In this document: one piece after another, positions 6,603-16,339 of the stretch
How the letters are laid out: every line of letters starts with the position of its first letter
Numbering within the stretch: the stretch's first letter is position 1
Assembly (NCBI GenBank): GCA_016711435.1
Contig: JADJSY010000003.1
Location: forward strand, 62,001-126,000
Direction of reading: 5' to 3'
Length of the DNA stretch: 64,000 nt
From: Lewinellaceae bacterium
Lineage (GTDB): Bacteria > Bacteroidota > Bacteroidia > Chitinophagales > Saprospiraceae
Notes under the pieces: generated by a model
What the model saw: the letters and a program-made list of their open reading frames with translations, nothing else
The model's database searches: none
Told to the model about the DNA's origin: nothing
Translations under genes and position numbers: made by a program

Positions 6603-9203
6603 TTATTTTTTGCGACCCAGGGCCGGCAAATCCACTTTTAATTCGACCGAGTACAAGCGGGAAATCGCAGGCGATGCTACAAACTCACGCACCTCTGAAT
6701 CCAGCAGATTGACCACTTGACCGGCAAGGGTAAAGTGTTTGCCGAACCTGTAACCCAATGACAGATCGAGGTTGAAAAATCCACCCAGCGGGCCATTGTT
6801 GAAAGAAGTGCCCACACGTTTGTTTTCAATAACCTGATTACCGCCATAAATGAGATCGGTGTTGGTGGCCGCGGCTACGTTGATACCCGAAAAGAAATCA
6901 TACTGTTGAACATAGCGACCGAACAAAGAACCGAACAGGCGTTTGTTGCTGTAATTGAGGCCCAGTCCGAGTTTGTGTGTCGGCGTATTGATCGGCAGGT
7001 CATTTTCATTCACCTTTCCGTCTTTGTTACCGTCGTTGGCCAGATCCGTTTCATCAATATCGTACCCGAAATAGGAGTAATTCAGGGTGGCGCCGAGATT
7101 TTTTACAATGGAATAGTTCAAAGAAGCGTCAAATCCGTAGGTATTAACCTGACCAAAATTGATATAGGTCAGTACCAGGTCAGCGCCTTTGTCGCCATTC
7201 GGCAGCGTGGCGGCAGTGGTCAGATTAGCAATGGATTCATCGCCGCGTTTGGTGGCGTAACCCAGGATACGTGCCTGCGCCGCTGTAGCGGGGTTGTTGT
7301 CGTGGTCAAACGTAAAATCGCGATCCGGTGCAATATTGACGGAAGGGCTGAGGAAATCCTGCGACATGTTGTAATAGGCATTGGCATCGAAGAAAAACTT
7401 GTCTCCAAAGAGGCCCTTGTAGCCGATTTCTACGGTTTGAATTTTTTCAACTTTCAACTCCGCCACTTCATAGGTACCTATCACTGAATTGGTAGAACGG
7501 TCTACTTCCGTTACGGTAAAACCTTCGCCGTTGCCGAGCAACAAGCCGCCGAAAATATTGGCGGACAGGTTCAGGATGGTTGGGGCAGCAATACCTTTTC
7601 CGTACGTGATCCGTGCAGAACCCCTGTCTGTGGTGTAAACCAGGGCTGCTTTGGGGATGAAGTTAAAACCGTACAAGTCGTGGTTATCGGCACGGGCGGC
7701 TAACACAGCCCGGAACTTGCCGAATTTGCGTTCGAGTTGCGCATAACCGCCAAACTGGCCGATGGTAATATCGCCGCCTTTGTCCAACAGGTAGGTGTTG
7801 TTACTCTGGGCTACATCTTGTTGAAACTGGCCGCCAACGATCACATCAAATAATTTGCCTACCGAATTATTGTACTGCAATTCCGCATTGAGACGACGGG
7901 ATTTATCCTGGAATAAAGCGCCGCGCGGCAGATCGAAGAATGACTGGGTGGCAGCGTTGTATAAATTGAAACTGGAAATAGATTTGGTGCGCGCAGTGGC
8001 TTCATCCACGCCGGCGTTTTTATACGACCAGTAGTTCAAGGTGCGGCGATTCATGGCGTAGGTGGAGTCCGTGCTGCTCCAGGTATGGTACAGGTTGGCG
8101 TACACATGCGGCGAAACATAACGCACCTGTCCCCAGCTCACCCGCCAGTCGCGAATCTGATTGCGGCCTGCATTGGTATTGCCGATATTGTTGCTGTTAC
8201 TGGCGCCATACCCTACAATGATGTCCGATTTGGGGGCCACTTTAAAGTACAAGGCTGCCTCTCCGCGGGCAGAATTGAAATCGCGGTTGAGCAGATATTC
8301 CGGGTATTTGGCAAATTGCACGCCGCCTGCCACACTGTACACCGTATCGGTAAAGTCGAACTCTTCGCCCTGTGTGTATTCGCCGCTGAACTTGAAAGCA
8401 AACCAGTCATTTACCTGCGTTGCATGGCGCAAGCGGGCTGTCAGCACACTCTGGTTGCCTGCACCCAAGGCAAACGTGGTGCCCTGGTAAGTGCGCGGAT
8501 CTTTGGTAATCGTATTCAGCAGACCATTGTGGGCGTTCGGGCCGTATAGCGCTGAAGAAGGCCCGAGAATGACCTCGATGCGTTCAATATCTTCTTTTAC
8601 CGTAGTGCCCAGTGCGCCCAGTGGCAAACCGGTTGCAATAAGCGAAGACAAGCGACCATCGTTGATTTGCAGATTTTTGGGATTGAATGCGCTGTTGAAA
8701 CCCCGCGCATTGATGCCGATGCCCAGTACGCCGGAGCGCACATAATCCACGCCGCGCTGGCGACCCAGCAATTCGGCGATATTAAAAGAGGGTAACTCGC
8801 TGATAGTCTGCGCATTGATGACAGAAATAGTGGCCGGTGCGTTGGTCAGTTTTTCTGCCCGGCGGGATGCCGTAACCACCACTTCTTCTCCCTGAAACGA
8901 AGTTGTTTCCATGGCAAAATCCAGCGTCGTAGTCTGGCTGCTGGTGATGGTAACTTTTTGAGTAGCGGTTTTGTAGCCCAGGTAAGAAACGATCAAAGTG
9001 CGCTCACCGGGCGGCACACTGATGGAGTACACACCGGATGCATCGGCAAAAGCGCCGCTTGCTGCGCCTTCCAGCACGATACTGGCGCGCAACAGCGGCT
9101 CTCCGGTATCGGCGTCGGTGATTTTACCGGTCACCGTTCCGCGCTGCGCAAAGGCAGAAAACGCGGCAAAAAGCAGCAAAAAGAATGTAAATACTTGCTT
9201 CAT
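6603..9203 (-). CDS. TonB-dependent outer-membrane receptor
   Basis: An 866-residue receptor. Signal peptide MKQVFTFFLLLFAAFSAFAQ, then a carboxypeptidase-regulatory-like beta-sandwich (GTVTGKITDADTGEPLL), a TonB-box-like acidic/valine stretch (EEVVVTASRR near residue 108), a plug domain (VKEDIERIEVILGPSSALYG), and a C-terminal beta barrel ending in LYSVELKVDLPALGRKK. It imports a bulky ligand using TonB energy. No SusD partner is adjacent, so it looks like a SusC-independent receptor of the cobalamin/siderophore kind; the ligand is unknown. The alpha/beta hydrolase and symporter are downstream neighbours in genomic order but transcribed upstream of it. Confidence 0.92.
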   Translation of the reverse strand: MKQVFTFFLLLFAAFSAFAQRGTVTGKITDADTGEPLLRASIVLEGAASGAFADASGVYSISVPPGERTLIVSYLGYKTATQKVTITSSQTTTLDFAMETTSFQGEEVVVTASRRAEKLTNAPATISVINAQTISELPSFNIAELLGRQRGVDYVRSGVLGIGINARGFNSAFNPKNLQINDGRLSSLIATGLPLGALGTTVKEDIERIEVILGPSSALYGPNAHNGLLNTITKDPRTYQGTTFALGAGNQSVLTARLRHATQVNDWFAFKFSGEYTQGEEFDFTDTVYSVAGGVQFAKYPEYLLNRDFNSARGEAALYFKVAPKSDIIVGYGASNSNNIGNTNAGRNQIRDWRVSWGQVRYVSPHVYANLYHTWSSTDSTYAMNRRTLNYWSYKNAGVDEATARTKSISSFNLYNAATQSFFDLPRGALFQDKSRRLNAELQYNNSVGKLFDVIVGGQFQQDVAQSNNTYLLDKGGDITIGQFGGYAQLERKFGKFRAVLAARADNHDLYGFNFIPKAALVYTTDRGSARITYGKGIAAPTILNLSANIFGGLLLGNGEGFTVTEVDRSTNSVIGTYEVAELKVEKIQTVEIGYKGLFGDKFFFDANAYYNMSQDFLSPSVNIAPDRDFTFDHDNNPATAAQARILGYATKRGDESIANLTTAATLPNGDKGADLVLTYINFGQVNTYGFDASLNYSIVKNLGATLNYSYFGYDIDETDLANDGNKDGKVNENDLPINTPTHKLGLGLNYSNKRLFGSLFGRYVQQYDFFSGINVAAATNTDLIYGGNQVIENKRVGTSFNNGPLGGFFNLDLSLGYRFGKHFTLAGQVVNLLDSEVREFVASPAISRLYSVELKVDLPALGRKK

Positions 9204-9248
9204 GGTTAAGAAATTAGTTTTGTTTTAAAATAAGACGATGAACGGGAT

Positions 9249-10217
9249 TCACTTCAAAAAATCTAAAATCGCTTGATTGACCGCATCTGCCGCTTCCCAC
9301 TGCACAAAATGGCCGCACTGTGGAAGTATGCGTAAACTGCTGTCGGGTATTCGGGATTGACCGGATTGCGCGACTTGTAAAGTGGTCTGCCCTTTGTGCA
9401 GGATTTGGTTGGGAATCAGGTAATCTTTTTCGCCATACAGGACGATCACAGGGATTTTTATTTCCGGCAAACGCTCGTAAACCGGTTCCCGCAACATGCC
9501 TGTCACGCACTTGGGTATCATGTTGCAATACATTTCATAAGCAGGGGTTTCCCGCAGCGCCAGCCGGTCGCGGATCATAAATTCGGCGTCGGCAGGAAAC
9601 TGAAAAAAGTTGATTTCAAAATTTTTGCGAATCTGTTCCGGCGTTGTGGCCTTCAGCACCGCCGGGGTGTACACCATCTGAAACCAGGCGCGTTCCTGTT
9701 CCGTAAATGTTTCAAAACCCGCCGGCGCCAGCAGCACGAGTTTTTCCCAGCGGCTGCTATCCTGCAACACACAGTGCATAGCGATCTGACTGCCCATGGA
9801 ATGCCCGACGAGCACGACATTTTTCACCTCCAGGGCGTCGGTAAATTCCCGGACCCTGCGGGCAAAAAACGTCATGTCGTACGCATAGTCGCCTTTGTCC
9901 GATGCGCCGTAACCCGGCAGATCAAGCGCCAGACAGCGGAAACGTTGAGATAATACTGCGGTGTTCTTTTGCCAGGCTTTGTGGTTGCTGCCCAATCCGT
10001 GCAGGAACACCAGCGTTGTATCACCCGCTCCTGTGTCACTATAAGCCAGCCGTATTCCAGAGGGTAGTTGGATAAAATGCAGGCTGTCTTGAGGCATAAG
10101 TATTTGATTTTGAATGGTATTTCCAAATGAAGGCATTGCACAAGCCATAGACCAAAGCAAAAAAATGCAGCGGGTTGTCCGGGACAAAGTCATATAGAAC
10201 TGGAAGCGCTGTTTCAT
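9249..10217 (-). CDS. Exported alpha/beta hydrolase
   Basis: A 322-residue hydrolase with an N-terminal hydrophobic export signal (CIFLLWSMACAMPSFG). The oxyanion-loop motif FLHGLGSNHKAW, nucleophile elbow LVGHSMGSQ, acid VLYGEKDYLIP and histidine PQCGHFVQWE are all present, so the catalytic triad Ser-Asp-His is complete. Similar enzymes are esterases or carbon-carbon bond hydrolases. The start codon overlaps the symporter stop by four bases (ATGA), so the two are translationally coupled and the symporter may import the product or substrate. Confidence 0.85.
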   Translation of the reverse strand: MKQRFQFYMTLSRTTRCIFLLWSMACAMPSFGNTIQNQILMPQDSLHFIQLPSGIRLAYSDTGAGDTTLVFLHGLGSNHKAWQKNTAVLSQRFRCLALDLPGYGASDKGDYAYDMTFFARRVREFTDALEVKNVVLVGHSMGSQIAMHCVLQDSSRWEKLVLLAPAGFETFTEQERAWFQMVYTPAVLKATTPEQIRKNFEINFFQFPADAEFMIRDRLALRETPAYEMYCNMIPKCVTGMLREPVYERLPEIKIPVIVLYGEKDYLIPNQILHKGQTTLQVAQSGQSRIPDSSLRILPQCGHFVQWEAADAVNQAILDFLK

Positions 10218-11704
10218 ATCTCCGATTTTTTCAGTGAAAAATGCAGCAGCAGTCCGACCATGACCGAAGCAAGTATTGCATACGTGGCAGCCACGGCGGG
10301 ATTGCGCACGGGTCCTTGCAGGTATTCGCTGATACCGCCGTAGTAGGCGCCGAAATGCACCAGAATAGCCGTAATAGAAGCGCCGAAAACGGCCATGGAA
10401 GGTGTATTTTTCAAAAAGATGCCGAATAAAACCGGCACAAAAGCCGCAGAGAAATAGGCATACACGCCGTTCTGGGCAAAAATGCCTACACTGAGATTGG
10501 GGTACTGCAACTGATAATTGGAAACCTGAAAAGCAACAATGGCCAGCAGAATAATGACCAAACGATTGATCAGCACATACTGCCTGTCGTTTGTAAAAAA
10601 CCGGCCGAAAAGAGGTTTGATCAAATCGGAGGTAATGGTCGTGGAAACCGACTGAATAAGTCCTTCCAAAGTAGATAATCCGGCAGAAAGTAAACCTAAA
10701 ATGACGATCAGCCCAATCCAGACCGGGAATTCACGCACCACATAAGCCGAAACAATACCGTCCATACGCAAAGGCTGCCCGTCAGCCTGCAAATCGGGAA
10801 ACATCAACCGGGCATAAAAACCGGTAATTACAACAGCAAAAAAGATGGCTTCTGCCGTCAGTCCCACGATCAGGTAGCGGTTCACATCGCGGTCGCTGCG
10901 CAACATCAGCGATTTGGTAATAATGTGCGGCTGACAAACCACCGCAATACCTACCACGAAATTGCACACGAAAATTTCAAAGAAATCCCTGGAAATCGGG
11001 CTGGAAGCATTGCTTGTTGTTATCAATTGCGGATCAATCGCGGCCAGTTTGTCCCAAAAACCGTGCACCCCGGCGCTAAAATGTTCGTAACCCGAACCCA
11101 GCAGCAAAAAGGCCACTACCAGCATGATGACAGCCTGAATGGTGTTGGTGTACACCATCGAATTGGCGCCGCCAAACATCATGTATCCGAAAACAAATAC
11201 CACCAAACCCAACAAAACTAACCATTCTTCCGCTCCCAACGCCTGCGCCAGCACTTTCGTCATACCCACACAAATCAGGACGATAAAGGTGATAAGCAAC
11301 AGAGACAAGACTGCAAAAAACAAGGCAAAACCCTTGCTCTTGTACCGCTCGCCGATCCACTGCGACAGGGATAATGCTTTAATACTGGCGCCATATTTCC
11401 GAAAACTCTTTGTCAGTACTACCAGGGAAATTGCAAGCCCGAGTGGCAATACCACTGCAAATGCCAGCAACGCACTCAGTCCGTACAAGGCAATAAAACC
11501 CGGATTAATAATAAATGTGGCAGCGCTCGTGATAGCCGCCGCGAGCGATAATCCTACTACCGTTGGCGAGAACCCTGTCGTCCCAACGGCGTAGTCGCTC
11601 AGCGATTTGGTGCGGCGCGCCCCCCGGATCACCAGGTACAGTATGACACTGGCGTATGCCGTTATCAAACCTATCGTCGACCAAAACCATTGTTCTTTTT
11701 CCAT
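10214..11704 (-). CDS. Sodium:solute symporter (SSS family)
   Basis: A 496-residue membrane protein with about 13 helices. Family features include the opening TIGLITAYASVILYLVIRG, the SDYAVGTTGFSPTVVGLSLAA loop (split, residues 35-55) and MMFGGANSMVYTNTIQAVIM in the middle. It couples sodium entry to uptake of a small organic solute; the closest-looking subgroup is pantothenate/proline-type permeases but I cannot fix the substrate. Start at ATG 11704. It is the first gene of a two-gene unit with the alpha/beta hydrolase. Confidence 0.85.
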   Translation of the reverse strand: MEKEQWFWSTIGLITAYASVILYLVIRGARRTKSLSDYAVGTTGFSPTVVGLSLAAAITSAATFIINPGFIALYGLSALLAFAVVLPLGLAISLVVLTKSFRKYGASIKALSLSQWIGERYKSKGFALFFAVLSLLLITFIVLICVGMTKVLAQALGAEEWLVLLGLVVFVFGYMMFGGANSMVYTNTIQAVIMLVVAFLLLGSGYEHFSAGVHGFWDKLAAIDPQLITTSNASSPISRDFFEIFVCNFVVGIAVVCQPHIITKSLMLRSDRDVNRYLIVGLTAEAIFFAVVITGFYARLMFPDLQADGQPLRMDGIVSAYVVREFPVWIGLIVILGLLSAGLSTLEGLIQSVSTTITSDLIKPLFGRFFTNDRQYVLINRLVIILLAIVAFQVSNYQLQYPNLSVGIFAQNGVYAYFSAAFVPVLFGIFLKNTPSMAVFGASITAILVHFGAYYGGISEYLQGPVRNPAVAATYAILASVMVGLLLHFSLKKSEI

Positions 11705-11962
11705 GGTATCTTATTTTTTGGATAAGCAAGCCTTTCACCTAATTTTATTAGGCCATACAAGCATTTTTCCAAAGACAAAGGAATGATGGCGAATGGCAGA
11801 CGAAAACAGCTTTGATTTCTTTCCTGCTATTGACTTTTTGATATTTTTTAAATATATGTTACAATAAAAATTTGATTATCAACTATTTAAATTCATAAAT
11901 AAAAGGGTTGACCGCTTCTGATAAAAAAAATGCGATGCAGTACCCGGGGTAAACGATACACC

Positions 11963-11970
11963 TACTTTTG
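11963..11970 (+). promoter_or_regulatory. -7 promoter box TACTTTTG upstream of the reductase
   Basis: An exact TAnnTTTG match 73 bases before the ATG at 12043. No clear -33 TTTG lies at 19-21 bases, so it is only a candidate. Confidence 0.35.
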
Positions 11971-12005
11971 CTCCTGCAATTGTTCAGCGCAAATAATGGG
12001 TTACC

Positions 12006-12042
12006 ACACTGATAACGGATAACTAATAACCAATAACTACTT
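12006..12042 (+). repeat. Heptamer array (ATAACYA)n abutting a start codon, copy I
   Basis: Units ATAACGG, ATAACTA, ATAACCA and ATAACTA follow CACTG and stop directly at TTATG of the reductase. It is the array half of the dispersed element seen at 26.9, 40.4 and 58.0 kb. Confidence 0.7.
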
Positions 12043-12786
12043 ATGAATCGTTTAGAAGGCAGAATTGCCATCATTACCGGCGGCGCCAGCGGTATTGGCA
12101 AGGCCACCGCACAAAAATTTCTGGCAGAAGGCGCCCGGGTAGCCATTTGGGATATCGACGCAAAACGCGGCGCCGATTTACTGGCGTCCTGGTCGCAGTA
12201 CACCGATCGACTGCGGTTTTACCAGGTGAATACAACCGACCTTGCTGCGGTAGAAGCCGCCGCGAACGCTGTCAATCAAGACTTCGGAGGCATCCATATT
12301 TTAATCAACAACGCCGGTATCACCCGCGACGCGACGCTGAAAAAAATGAGCGCCGAGCAATGGGAGCAGGTCATCGCTGTCAACCTGACCGGTGTGTTCA
12401 ACTGCACCAAAGCGGTGTATCCTTTTCTGGAAACAGCCGGCTGGGGACGCGTTATTTCTGCCGCATCTGTTGTAGGTTTGTACGGCAATTTCGGGCAGAC
12501 GAATTACGTGGCCACCAAAGCCGCCGTCATTGGTATGACCAAAGTATGGGCACGCGAATTCGGTCGCCGTGGCATCACCGCCAACGCCGTCGCTCCCGGA
12601 TTTATCCATACCGAAATGATGGACGCTATCCCGGAAAACGTGCTGGCGGGTATGCGCGAAAAAACGCCCATGCAACGCCTCGGCACACCGGAAGAAGTAG
12701 CCAATGTGTACGTTTTCCTGGCTTCAGAAGAAGCGGCGTTTGTCAATGGCGCGACGATTAGTGTGGACGGGGGGCTTACGATTTAG
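12043..12786 (+). CDS. SDR-family 3-oxoacyl-ACP / acetoacetyl-CoA reductase
   Basis: A 247-residue short-chain dehydrogenase. NAD(P) binding is by GGASGIGKATA (residues 13-23), the LINNAGITRDATLKKM segment is characteristic of FabG/PhaB reductases, the catalytic Ser is in SAASVVGLYG and the Tyr-x3-Lys is NYVATKA, and the ending is NGATISVDGG. It reduces a 3-oxoacyl thioester. Standing alone outside a fatty-acid cluster, it could be PhaB-like or a second FabG. A large inverted repeat begins at its stop codon. Confidence 0.88.
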   Translation: MNRLEGRIAIITGGASGIGKATAQKFLAEGARVAIWDIDAKRGADLLASWSQYTDRLRFYQVNTTDLAAVEAAANAVNQDFGGIHILINNAGITRDATLKKMSAEQWEQVIAVNLTGVFNCTKAVYPFLETAGWGRVISAASVVGLYGNFGQTNYVATKAAVIGMTKVWAREFGRRGITANAVAPGFIHTEMMDAIPENVLAGMREKTPMQRLGTPEEVANVYVFLASEEAAFVNGATISVDGGLTI

Positions 12787-13083
12787 AGGTGAGAAGTGAG
12801 AAGTGAGAAGTGAGAGACATTCCCTTTGGCATTTTTATAGTTGGAGTATGGGTTTTTCAGGCCTGTAATCGTGAGTTGTGAATCGTGAGTCGTGAGTGGC
12901 ATTCTGCTTGAAGAAGAATTCCTATAATTCCTGTAACGAGATGCCACTCACACCATACACGCCCACGCCGACACCAAACACCATACACGATTCACGATTA
13001 CAGGCCTGAAAAACCAAAGCATAAATCATAAGAGTACCCAAGCGGGATGTCTCTCACTTCTCACCTCTCACTTCTCACCTCTA
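12785..13083. repeat. 300-bp nested inverted repeat, outer GTGAGAA and inner CGTGAGT heptamers (family 3, copy 1)
   Basis: The outer arms are GTGAGAA/GTGAGAG units running from the stop of the reductase (12785-12815) and complementary units ending four bases before the next ATG (13050-13083). Moving inward both sides have ACATYCC..TTGG, then TTTTTCAGGCCTGTAATCG, then a second heptamer tract (GTGAATC, GTGAGTC against ACACCAT, ACACGAT). The spacer and CAGGCCTG core recur in the element at 17.7-17.9 kb. Confidence 0.85.
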
Positions 13084-13086
13084 AAA

Positions 13087-14523
13087 ATGCGTCTTCGCAC
13101 ATTCACCGATTTTGCCGCCACGCTCCTGCCACAGGAGACGGCCTATTTGCTGTCGGTGCAGAAGTTTGGAGACCAGGTAAAATTGTCGATTTTGGAGCGT
13201 CTGCATGAAAACTGCCGGAATATCGATGTGTTTGTGCCTTATGACGAGGAGATTGACAAGCGCAAATATTCCAGCCTGAAAAACTGGATTGCGGAGCGAC
13301 TGCGCGAAAACGATGTGGACATCCAGTTTGAGTGGATGAATGAAATGGAACGAAAGATTATTACGGACGCCATCGAGCCGGAGGAGGAGCGCCTGCTGTT
13401 TCGTACCATCAGAAACTTCCAGCCCACCCACTTTTTTTTCATCAAGTTCTATGAGTTAGCCCAGGCTTTTCGCCATTTTTTGCTCATCCGCCTGCGCCGG
13501 GATGAGCACCGGGTGGTCAATGATTTTTTAATACAACACCAGGCGCAATACGAACGCTCCAAACAGACCTACGAGCAATTACACCAGGCCACGCTCGATA
13601 TCGTGCAACAATACGCCACAGGATCAGGCGAGTCAATACAGTGGCAGAAATGGCTGGCAGAAACCTTTTACGATGAAACCCTCGACGGACTTAACCGCTA
13701 TTTTGCACTGATACGACTGATTTTTGTAAACCTGAATTACGGTCGTTATACGCCGCTGCTGGAAAATTTCGAGTATTGGGACAAGGTGCTCGAACGTGGG
13801 CAGTATTATTCCAAACGCGTGTTAACCAATTACTACAGTCAGCGCTTATTGCTGCATTCCAAGTTTAAAGACTACGAAAAAGCGGCCTATTACGGCTACT
13901 TGTCCGTGCGCAGTAAAAACTCCGACTACATTTTTTACATCAATAACCTTGCGGCGGTTTTGCTGCGGGCGAAACGATATCCGGCGGCGCTGGAAGTGAT
14001 GAAAGCCGCTTATCCCGATGTGAAAAACACTCGAAATTTCCACAACAAAATCGGTTTTGTTGCTTTTTACATCAAATGCCTGTATGCCAACCGACAATTC
14101 AAAAATGCGGAAAGTTATGCTGCCACATTTCTGAAAGCGTATGCCAAAGAGGTGTTCGAGTACCGCTGGCACCTGTTCTTCTCAGCCTACTTCGAAGTAT
14201 TGTTCCGGCAGGGAAAATTTGTCAAACTGATGGCTGTTGCACAGCAATATCGCTTGCTGGAACGAGATGTTGAATACCGTAAAAAATCGACCTACCTGCC
14301 AGTCATTCCGTGGTACCACGACCTGGCAAATTACCGGGAATCGGGCAAAGGCCTGCAAACCATTGCAAACGGCATCCTGCAATATATCCTTGAATTGCCG
14401 CCGGATTCGGAAAAACTACCCTTGCTATGGGAGTTTCTGGAAGAAGTCAGGGAACTGGTGCCGGATATTCACCGGTTTGTGGTCGGTCGACTGCATGAAA
14501 AAGGGCGGACGCTGGCACATTGA
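13087..14523 (+). CDS. Hypothetical protein with helical repeats
   Basis: A 478-residue protein with no signal peptide or membrane segment. Rich in aromatic and charged residues, it is predicted by eye to be almost entirely alpha-helical. The central and C-terminal parts (about residues 240-430) have degenerate TPR-like helix pairs, for example YEKAAYYGYLSVRSKNSDY and YPAALEVMKAAYP. I do not recognise a named family. It is flanked by inverted repeats on both sides and has no same-strand neighbour close by, so it is probably a single-gene unit; a scaffold role is only a guess. Confidence 0.7.
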   Translation: MRLRTFTDFAATLLPQETAYLLSVQKFGDQVKLSILERLHENCRNIDVFVPYDEEIDKRKYSSLKNWIAERLRENDVDIQFEWMNEMERKIITDAIEPEEERLLFRTIRNFQPTHFFFIKFYELAQAFRHFLLIRLRRDEHRVVNDFLIQHQAQYERSKQTYEQLHQATLDIVQQYATGSGESIQWQKWLAETFYDETLDGLNRYFALIRLIFVNLNYGRYTPLLENFEYWDKVLERGQYYSKRVLTNYYSQRLLLHSKFKDYEKAAYYGYLSVRSKNSDYIFYINNLAAVLLRAKRYPAALEVMKAAYPDVKNTRNFHNKIGFVAFYIKCLYANRQFKNAESYAATFLKAYAKEVFEYRWHLFFSAYFEVLFRQGKFVKLMAVAQQYRLLERDVEYRKKSTYLPVIPWYHDLANYRESGKGLQTIANGILQYILELPPDSEKLPLLWEFLEEVRELVPDIHRFVVGRLHEKGRTLAH

Positions 14524-14640
14524 ATAAAGGCAAAGGGCAAAGGGAAAAGGCAAAAAGAAAAGGGGGGGGGAGGGGTAAAGGTTGCCTGGGTTAAACGCGC
14601 CTTTTCCCCCTTCGGTTTTTTTTTTTTGTTTTTTTTTCCG
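14524..14640. repeat. GGCAAAG heptamer tract with G-run, C-run and T-tracts between convergent genes
   Basis: GGCAAAG/GGGAAAA units and a nine-G run (14561-14569 area) face CGCGCCTTTTCCCCCTTCGG followed by long T tracts. The A/G and T/C tracts can pair, and the T-runs suit a terminator for the plus-strand gene. The exact stem is ambiguous. The long G and T runs are also places where the consensus may be unreliable. Confidence 0.5.
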
Positions 14641-14657
14641 CCTTGTTCCTTTTCATT

Positions 14658-15700
14658 TCAATTGGGCAAATGCTTCAGTTTATCTAATTTCAACACATGC
14701 ACCACCCCGTCTTTAATATCGATCAAGCCTTCATTTTTAAAATCCGTCAGTGTTCGAATCAGTGTTTCCTTGGCTGTGCCGGCCAAAGCGGCGAGGTCTT
14801 CTCGCAACAGGTGTACTTCCGTTGTGTCGCTTTGTTCGCAGAGGTGCACAAGCGCGGTGGCTGCCCGTTTGCGCACGGAGTTGTAGGCTAGTTCGATAAG
14901 TTGCTGTTCCCGTTCGGCAATATGGCCGGCGAGCATTTTGATAAAGCGGGCATTCACATCCCGGTTCCCGAAAACCAATGCCACAAAGTCCTGCCGGGGA
15001 ACCAATTTGATGGTGCAATCTTCCAGCGCTGCGGCGCTTTCCGGGTATGTATTTTCGCTAAAAAGCGCCAAAAAACCCAGAAAGTCGCCTGTCTGAGCCA
15101 CTTTTACGATCAATTCCCGACCATCGTCGCTGGTTTTATAAATTTTTACTTTGCCGCTTTCCACGAAATACAGCCACCGCGGATTTTCCCCTTCCCTGAA
15201 AATCAGGTCTTTCTTTCGATAATGCCGCATTTCCCTGTTTTCAGACAGGTGTTTGATGGCTTCGAGGGCGCGCGCTTCATCAATAAAGCGATCGATGGAG
15301 CCGGTATGCTGGGCGGAGGCCACACGCAGGCGTTCACTTTTGTGCAGGCGCGATTCGATGGTTTGCAACAGTGCTACATCATCAAACGGTTTGGTAATGT
15401 AGTCGTCGGCGCCCATCGACATGCCGCGTCGGAAATCTTCTTTTTCTGCCTTGGCAGTTAGAAAAATGAAAGGAATATCCGCAGTCTGGGCTTGGCGGCT
15501 CAGGATATGCAACACACCGTACCCATCTAATTCGGGCATCATGATATCGCATAGAATGATATCCGGCGAAGAAAGTTGCGCTATTTCCACTCCGATTTTG
15601 CCGTTTTCAGCAGTCAGCGCTTCATAACCGCTGAGTGTCAGAATCTCCGCGAGGTTTTCGCGGACATCCTTGTTGTCTTCAATAACCAGGATTTTTTCAT
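14658..15700 (-). CDS. Response regulator receiver fused to Crp/Fnr-type DNA-binding protein (frameshift at codon 2-3)
   Basis: A receiver domain (IEDN acid pair, phospho-acceptor Asp in IILCDIMMPELDG, Lys in ITKPFDD) is followed by a cyclic-nucleotide-type domain (residues about 150-270) and a winged HTH (LREDLAALAGTAKETLIRTL). The result is a phosphorylation-controlled Crp-type regulator of about 347 residues. The normal beginning MKKILVIEDN is recovered from ATG at 15700 only if one A is added to the A6 run at 15692-15697; without it the ATG is out of frame and the in-frame frame runs upstream through the promoter. The neighbours (CBS, UspA and PAS kinase genes) suggest control of a stress or low-oxygen response. 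Confidence 0.82.
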
Positions 15701-15708
15701 ATCTAAGG

Positions 15709-15716
15709 CAAAAGTA
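15709..15716 (-). promoter_or_regulatory. -7 promoter box TACTTTTG of the receiver-Crp gene
   Basis: An exact TAnnTTTG on the minus strand, eight bases upstream of ATG 15700. It falls inside the artificial N-terminal extension of the uninterrupted frame, which supports ATG 15700 as the true start and a nearly leaderless transcript. Confidence 0.5.
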
Positions 15717-15843
15717 AAAATGTGCGCCGAACCGCGTAATGATTTTTATCATTTTTTGCACTAACGGCGATCATTGAGCGTAAGGGACCTTCTGAATCAC
15801 CTTTGTACTGTAATTAATTATTTAAGAACAAACCTCTTTCATT

Positions 15844-16314
15844 ATGAATGTCTTTGCACCAATATCCAGCCTGATGACCGATCACAAACATTTAGTGACG
15901 GTTGGCCCCGAAGAATCTTTGTTTAAAGTCAAAGAAGTCTTCGACACCCATAAGTTTCACCACATACCGGTTGTTCGTTTCCGCGAAATCGTCGGCATTG
16001 TCAGCCGGACAGACTTCGATCATTTTATCGGGGGGGCTTACAAATTTGATGAAGACCGTTTTGTAAACGATTTACGCCTGAAACGCGCTACTGCAGAAGA
16101 AATAATGACTACCCGTTTGGGAAAAATCGCCCCTGATGACCGCATCAACGTCGCCTTGGAAATATTCATCATCAACCGTTTCCATGCGCTTCCGGTAGTG
16201 GAAGACGGAGAGTTGGTAGGCATCATCACACCTTTTGATATCATGAAAGCGCTGGCAGATGAAAAACTTTCAGACCCGACCAGTGTATATGACCATGTGA
16301 ATACGCCGGAATAA
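15844..16314 (+). CDS. Tandem CBS domain protein
   Basis: A 156-residue protein consisting of two CBS motifs: ISSLMTDHKHLVTVGPEES to IVGIVSRTDFDHF, then AEEIMTTRLGKIAPDDR to LVGIITPFDIMKAL. Such pairs bind adenosine nucleotides and report energy state. There is no fused effector domain, so it probably acts on a partner. The thioredoxin-UspA gene follows after 25 bases, and the receiver-Crp regulator is divergent, sharing the 80-base promoter region. Confidence 0.9.
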   Translation: MNVFAPISSLMTDHKHLVTVGPEESLFKVKEVFDTHKFHHIPVVRFREIVGIVSRTDFDHFIGGAYKFDEDRFVNDLRLKRATAEEIMTTRLGKIAPDDRINVALEIFIINRFHALPVVEDGELVGIITPFDIMKALADEKLSDPTSVYDHVNTPE

Positions 16315-16339
16315 AACGTACAAAAAAGCACCGATAAAC

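Larger units (their letters stand above)
11705..12042. other. Divergent intergenic region, AT-rich
   Basis: It separates the minus-strand symporter from the plus-strand FabG-like gene. No small gene is supported. It holds a TTTGATTATCAAC fragment like the dispersed element (11870-11885), a TACTTTTG -7 box at 11963-11970, and a heptamer array against the next start codon. Confidence 0.5.

Noticed and set aside
12785..13083. CRISPR array
   Set aside because: The repeats are 7-base units without unique spacers, arranged as inverted arms, and there are no cas genes.
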